Source: Nostoc sp. UHCC 0870
GTDB lineage: Bacteria; Cyanobacteriota; Cyanobacteriia; Cyanobacteriales; Nostocaceae
Length of the DNA: 64,000 nucleotides
Direction: 5' to 3'
Assembly (NCBI RefSeq): GCF_022063185.1
Contig: NZ_CP091913.1
Location: 1,981,001 to 2,045,000 of the forward strand
A program made the position numbers and the translations under genes. A model generated the notes under the pieces. That model was given only the letters and a program-made list of their open reading frames with translations. It had not been told where the DNA came from and did not search any database. Below are positions 62,000 to 64,000 of this stretch, one piece after another (the stretch's first letter is position 1; every line of letters starts with the position of its first letter).

Positions 62000-62655
62000 T
62001 AAACTCTGACCGATGACTTGTTTTTTAAATAAGTAAACACAGATTTATCACCAATATCAGGAGGAATTGCTTGCACTACTTTCCGCAACGCAAACACCAA
62101 GAATAAAGTTGCCCAAGCTCCTAACAAAAATTGTTCTGCCTGAGTGGGTAAAATACCTAATAAATGCCCTAATAATAGCAGGGGTACTATAACAGTTAAC
62201 ACTTTAGTTTCAGCGCGATTAAAGCAAAAAGCTTCTTTAAAATAAATCCCCGTCAAAGCAACAAAGGTAAACCCAACACCAAATAAAGTTAGTGGTTGAT
62301 TGTAGACGGTGACAACAAAAGGTTCACTGTCATAATGCCCTATTAGAAATGAGGAAATACTACCAATCAACCAAAATACTTGCAATAGTCTATGCAACAG
62401 TGCCATGTAAATATGTATTGTTAATAAACTCACACCAAGAGCCAGGCTGAAACAAGTATATAAAGGGGTAAGTGCTTGGATAACAATGGGATTGTCGTTA
62501 AATAAGACTAAAGCACTGGCGATCGCAAAGCTCAATGCCGCTACCATTAACCCAGCACGATAGATAATTACACCTGTGCGATCGCTCTGAGTAATTGTAA
62601 ACTCCCCAAACTGACCTTGATAAGCTTCTGGTGTAGATACTGTTGATGTCGTCAT
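61999..62655 (-). CDS. DUF2301 integral membrane protein
   Basis: 218 residues with about six hydrophobic helices from residue 33 onward. The start block YQGQFGEFTITQSDRTGVIIYR is characteristic of the cyanobacterial/algal DUF2301 family, of unknown function. LLLLGHLLGILPTQAEQFLLG and LVFALRKVVQAIPPDIG mark the C-terminal part. The one-base overlap with the downstream ElyC-like gene suggests a shared membrane or envelope role. Confidence 0.75.
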   Translation of the reverse strand: MTTSTVSTPEAYQGQFGEFTITQSDRTGVIIYRAGLMVAALSFAIASALVLFNDNPIVIQALTPLYTCFSLALGVSLLTIHIYMALLHRLLQVFWLIGSISSFLIGHYDSEPFVVTVYNQPLTLFGVGFTFVALTGIYFKEAFCFNRAETKVLTVIVPLLLLGHLLGILPTQAEQFLLGAWATLFLVFALRKVVQAIPPDIGDKSVFTYLKNKSSVRV

Positions 62656-62762
62656 ATAAATATCACAGTAGAGTTACAATTTTTCATTAAACAGCTAAAG
62701 CAATTAGCTGACAGTCCAATTGTACTATTATCAACTAGGAAAAACTCTCCCCATCCCCATAA

Positions 62763-63587
62763 CTATTCCAAAGGATTCTGATTTTTATCCATAAATAACA
62801 CTTCTAATCGATCATACAAATTGATTTGCATCTGTAAATGTGCGTTACGACCGTTAACGGCAATTTCTACCCAGCCATGACTCCCAACTAAAGCAATAGC
62901 GTCCCCAAACGGAACATCACTGTAAGTTTCACACCCTGGAATAATGACCCCTGAGATTTGTACACACCATTTTTTACCTTGCAGCCAACTCTCTGGAATA
63001 TTACTCACTAAGTTGCCAAAATGATCTATATATTGAATGCAACCCACAACACCAGTTTTTGTTGGCTCACACTGCTTAACATTAAGTTTTACTAAGTTAG
63101 CTGGATCGATTTCTTCTCCTAGCTGTTGTAGAGAAACACCACTGGCAAGATGAGCAGCTACAGGTGCGAAAATATCTCTACCGTGAAAAGTCTTGCTAGG
63201 CGGGGAACTTCTCCAATATTTGTGATTAGTCAGTTCAACAGATGTGATCGCTGGACTTTGAGCTAATACACCACTAAATATGCCATTATCTGGCCCTACC
63301 AAAAACCCACCAGCAAATTTTACTGCGATCGCCTTTCTTTGACTCCCCACACCCGGATCTACAACTGCTAGATGTACTGTCCCCTTCGGGAAATAGGGAT
63401 AAGCATTCATCAAACAAAATCTAGCAACAGCAATATCCTGGGCTGGAACTTGGTGCATCAAGTCTACCACCTGCAATTTAGGGTTGACTTGGGCAATTAC
63501 CCCTTTCATTACAGCCACATAAGCATCGCGATCGCCAAAATCGCTTAATAAGGTTATGAGGTTCTGATTTATCTGCTGTTCCAACAT
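62763..63587 (-). CDS. S-adenosyl-L-methionine hydroxide adenosyltransferase (DUF62)
   Basis: 274 residues of the DUF62/SAM hydrolase family, related to fluorinase and chlorinase. Key segments are LLSDFGDRDAYVAVMKG (Asp16, Asp21), VVDPGVG, LVGPDNGIFSG, TFHGRDIFAP (Arg/Asp/His set for water activation) and IDHFGNLVSN. It hydrolyses SAM to adenosine and methionine in characterised members. The physiological reason is unclear. The large loop of halogenating members cannot be judged here. It is monocistronic, with a spacer on each side. Confidence 0.88.
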   Translation of the reverse strand: MLEQQINQNLITLLSDFGDRDAYVAVMKGVIAQVNPKLQVVDLMHQVPAQDIAVARFCLMNAYPYFPKGTVHLAVVDPGVGSQRKAIAVKFAGGFLVGPDNGIFSGVLAQSPAITSVELTNHKYWRSSPPSKTFHGRDIFAPVAAHLASGVSLQQLGEEIDPANLVKLNVKQCEPTKTGVVGCIQYIDHFGNLVSNIPESWLQGKKWCVQISGVIIPGCETYSDVPFGDAIALVGSHGWVEIAVNGRNAHLQMQINLYDRLEVLFMDKNQNPLE

Positions 63588-63700
63588 TACAATTTAAGTT
63601 AATATATATTAAGTCAAAAGTTTCTGTAACAAAGGCTACTAAATTTGTGTTATCTTAGGAATAACAAATATAGAGAAAAAAATTAAAGGGGTTAACCACT

Positions 63701-63856
63701 ATGAGCCAAAATAAACTCAGAGCCATGAGTGCTGCAAAAGAACTACACAAACAAAATATTCAAAGAAACATTGAGCATCGCTTAGAAATAGCTAAAGCTC
63801 ATGGTGATCAAAGGCTAATTCGGCAACTAGAAGCAGAAATGAGATATTTTAGCTAA
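63701..63856 (+). CDS. 51-residue small cyanobacterial protein
   Basis: MSQNKLRAMSAAKELHKQNI opens a 51-residue, charged, all-helical protein ending RLIRQLEAEMRYFS. AAAGGGG about 10 bases before the ATG is a fair ribosome site, and a strong terminator follows 45 bases after the stop. It resembles short conserved proteins in Nostocales that I cannot name by function. The gene is compact and has its own upstream AT-rich region, so it is probably monocistronic. Confidence 0.65.
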   Translation: MSQNKLRAMSAAKELHKQNIQRNIEHRLEIAKAHGDQRLIRQLEAEMRYFS

Positions 63857-63900
63857 GGTCAAGTTTTCTTTTCATTGTTCATAGTGTTGTTGTGTGTAAT

Positions 63901-63920
63901 CCCGCCTAGGCGGGTTTTCT
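63901..63920 (+). terminator. Strong Rho-independent terminator
   Basis: CCCGCC-TA-GGCGGG is a perfect 6-bp stem (63901-63914) followed by TTTTCTATT. It ends the small-protein transcript. Confidence 0.8.
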
Positions 63921-63954
63921 ATTATTAGGTACTTGCAGCGTAATGGCGCAAAGC

Positions 63955-63992
63955 AAAAAGCTCCTCCATAAATTAATATGAAGGAGCTTTTT
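63955..63992. terminator. Long hairpin terminator
   Basis: AAAAAGCTCCTCCAT (63955-63969) pairs with ATGAAGGAGCTTTTT (63978-63992) at 14 of 15 positions around an 8-base loop. With poly-A and poly-T on the two ends it could act in both directions. The gene it serves on the right is outside the window. Confidence 0.7.
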
Positions 63993-64000
63993 GTATCGTA

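Overview
The window is chromosomal DNA from a filamentous, probably heterocystous cyanobacterium (Nostoc/Anabaena/Tolypothrix type). Three observations support this: frequent HIP1 octamers (GCGATCGC), many runs of degenerate heptamer short tandem repeats (AATTCAA, CTGTCAC, CCCCAAT/CCCCAGT, CCCTACA, ACTCAGC, GGTTGAC), and protein families typical of these organisms (DUF3370, DUF1400 hydrolases, Uma2, TIGR03792, PEP-CTERM proteins, a DnaB intein). Species cannot be fixed from the sequence alone.

Region 1 (1-5.3 kb) is the end of a natural-product cluster. It holds the thioesterase end of an NRPS/PKS gene cut by the window edge, then a same-strand run: a flavin-dependent halogenase-family enzyme, a 4-hydroxybenzoate-3-hydroxylase-like monooxygenase, a secreted cupin and a GST-like enzyme. 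Region 2 (5.8-9 kb) is a nitrate/sulfonate-type ABC importer (permease, ATPase, Tat-exported binding protein). Part of its upstream sequence resembles the sequence upstream of the halogenase.

Region 3 (9.2-13 kb) is mostly housekeeping: a DUF1400 hydrolase, rsmD, hisH and a pyroglutamyl-peptidase-like protein. Region 4 (13-21.2 kb) is a heavy-metal-type RND efflux operon with an unusually short adapter, divergent from an OmpR-type response regulator and histidine kinase. The divergent promoter is split by a roughly 2.1 kb island bounded by two near-identical 50-bp direct repeats. The island carries a methyltransferase stub, an alpha/beta hydrolase, two antitoxins and a VapC broken at the right boundary.

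Region 5 (21-29.6 kb) holds conserved cyanobacterial genes: DUF3370, an unknown protein, Uma2, a TerB/Mo-nitrogenase-C-like protein, obg, a UbiB-type kinase and a small membrane protein. Region 6 (29.7-42.1 kb) is a surface-polysaccharide island: a pyruvyl transferase and a long minus-strand series of glycosyltransferases (two pairs of tandem paralogues, a GT10 fucosyltransferase-like gene, GT4s and a GT2) around an MsbA-type ABC exporter. That exporter carries a C-terminal histidine-kinase-type H-box domain. A MITE-like element sits inside the series.

Region 7 (42.2-57.5 kb) has gloB, rplI-dnaB (dnaB interrupted by a 180-residue mini-intein), an orphan DUF433 antitoxin, the divergent pair alpha-2-macroglobulin / pbpC, a methyltransferase, an FKBP, a phasin-like coiled coil and TIGR03792. 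Region 8 (57.6-64 kb) has a large NACHT ATPase with a phased array of 34-residue HEAT-like repeats, a plausible STAND-type defence protein. It is followed by an ElyC/YdcF-like protein, a DUF2301 membrane protein, a SAM hydroxide adenosyltransferase, a 51-residue small protein and two strong hairpin terminators.

The most unusual items are the ABC exporter-HisKA fusion, the repeat-bounded island inside the metal-efflux promoter, the NACHT protein with its indel-free repeat array, and heptamer repeats read in frame inside pbpC. No tRNA, rRNA or CRISPR array was seen.
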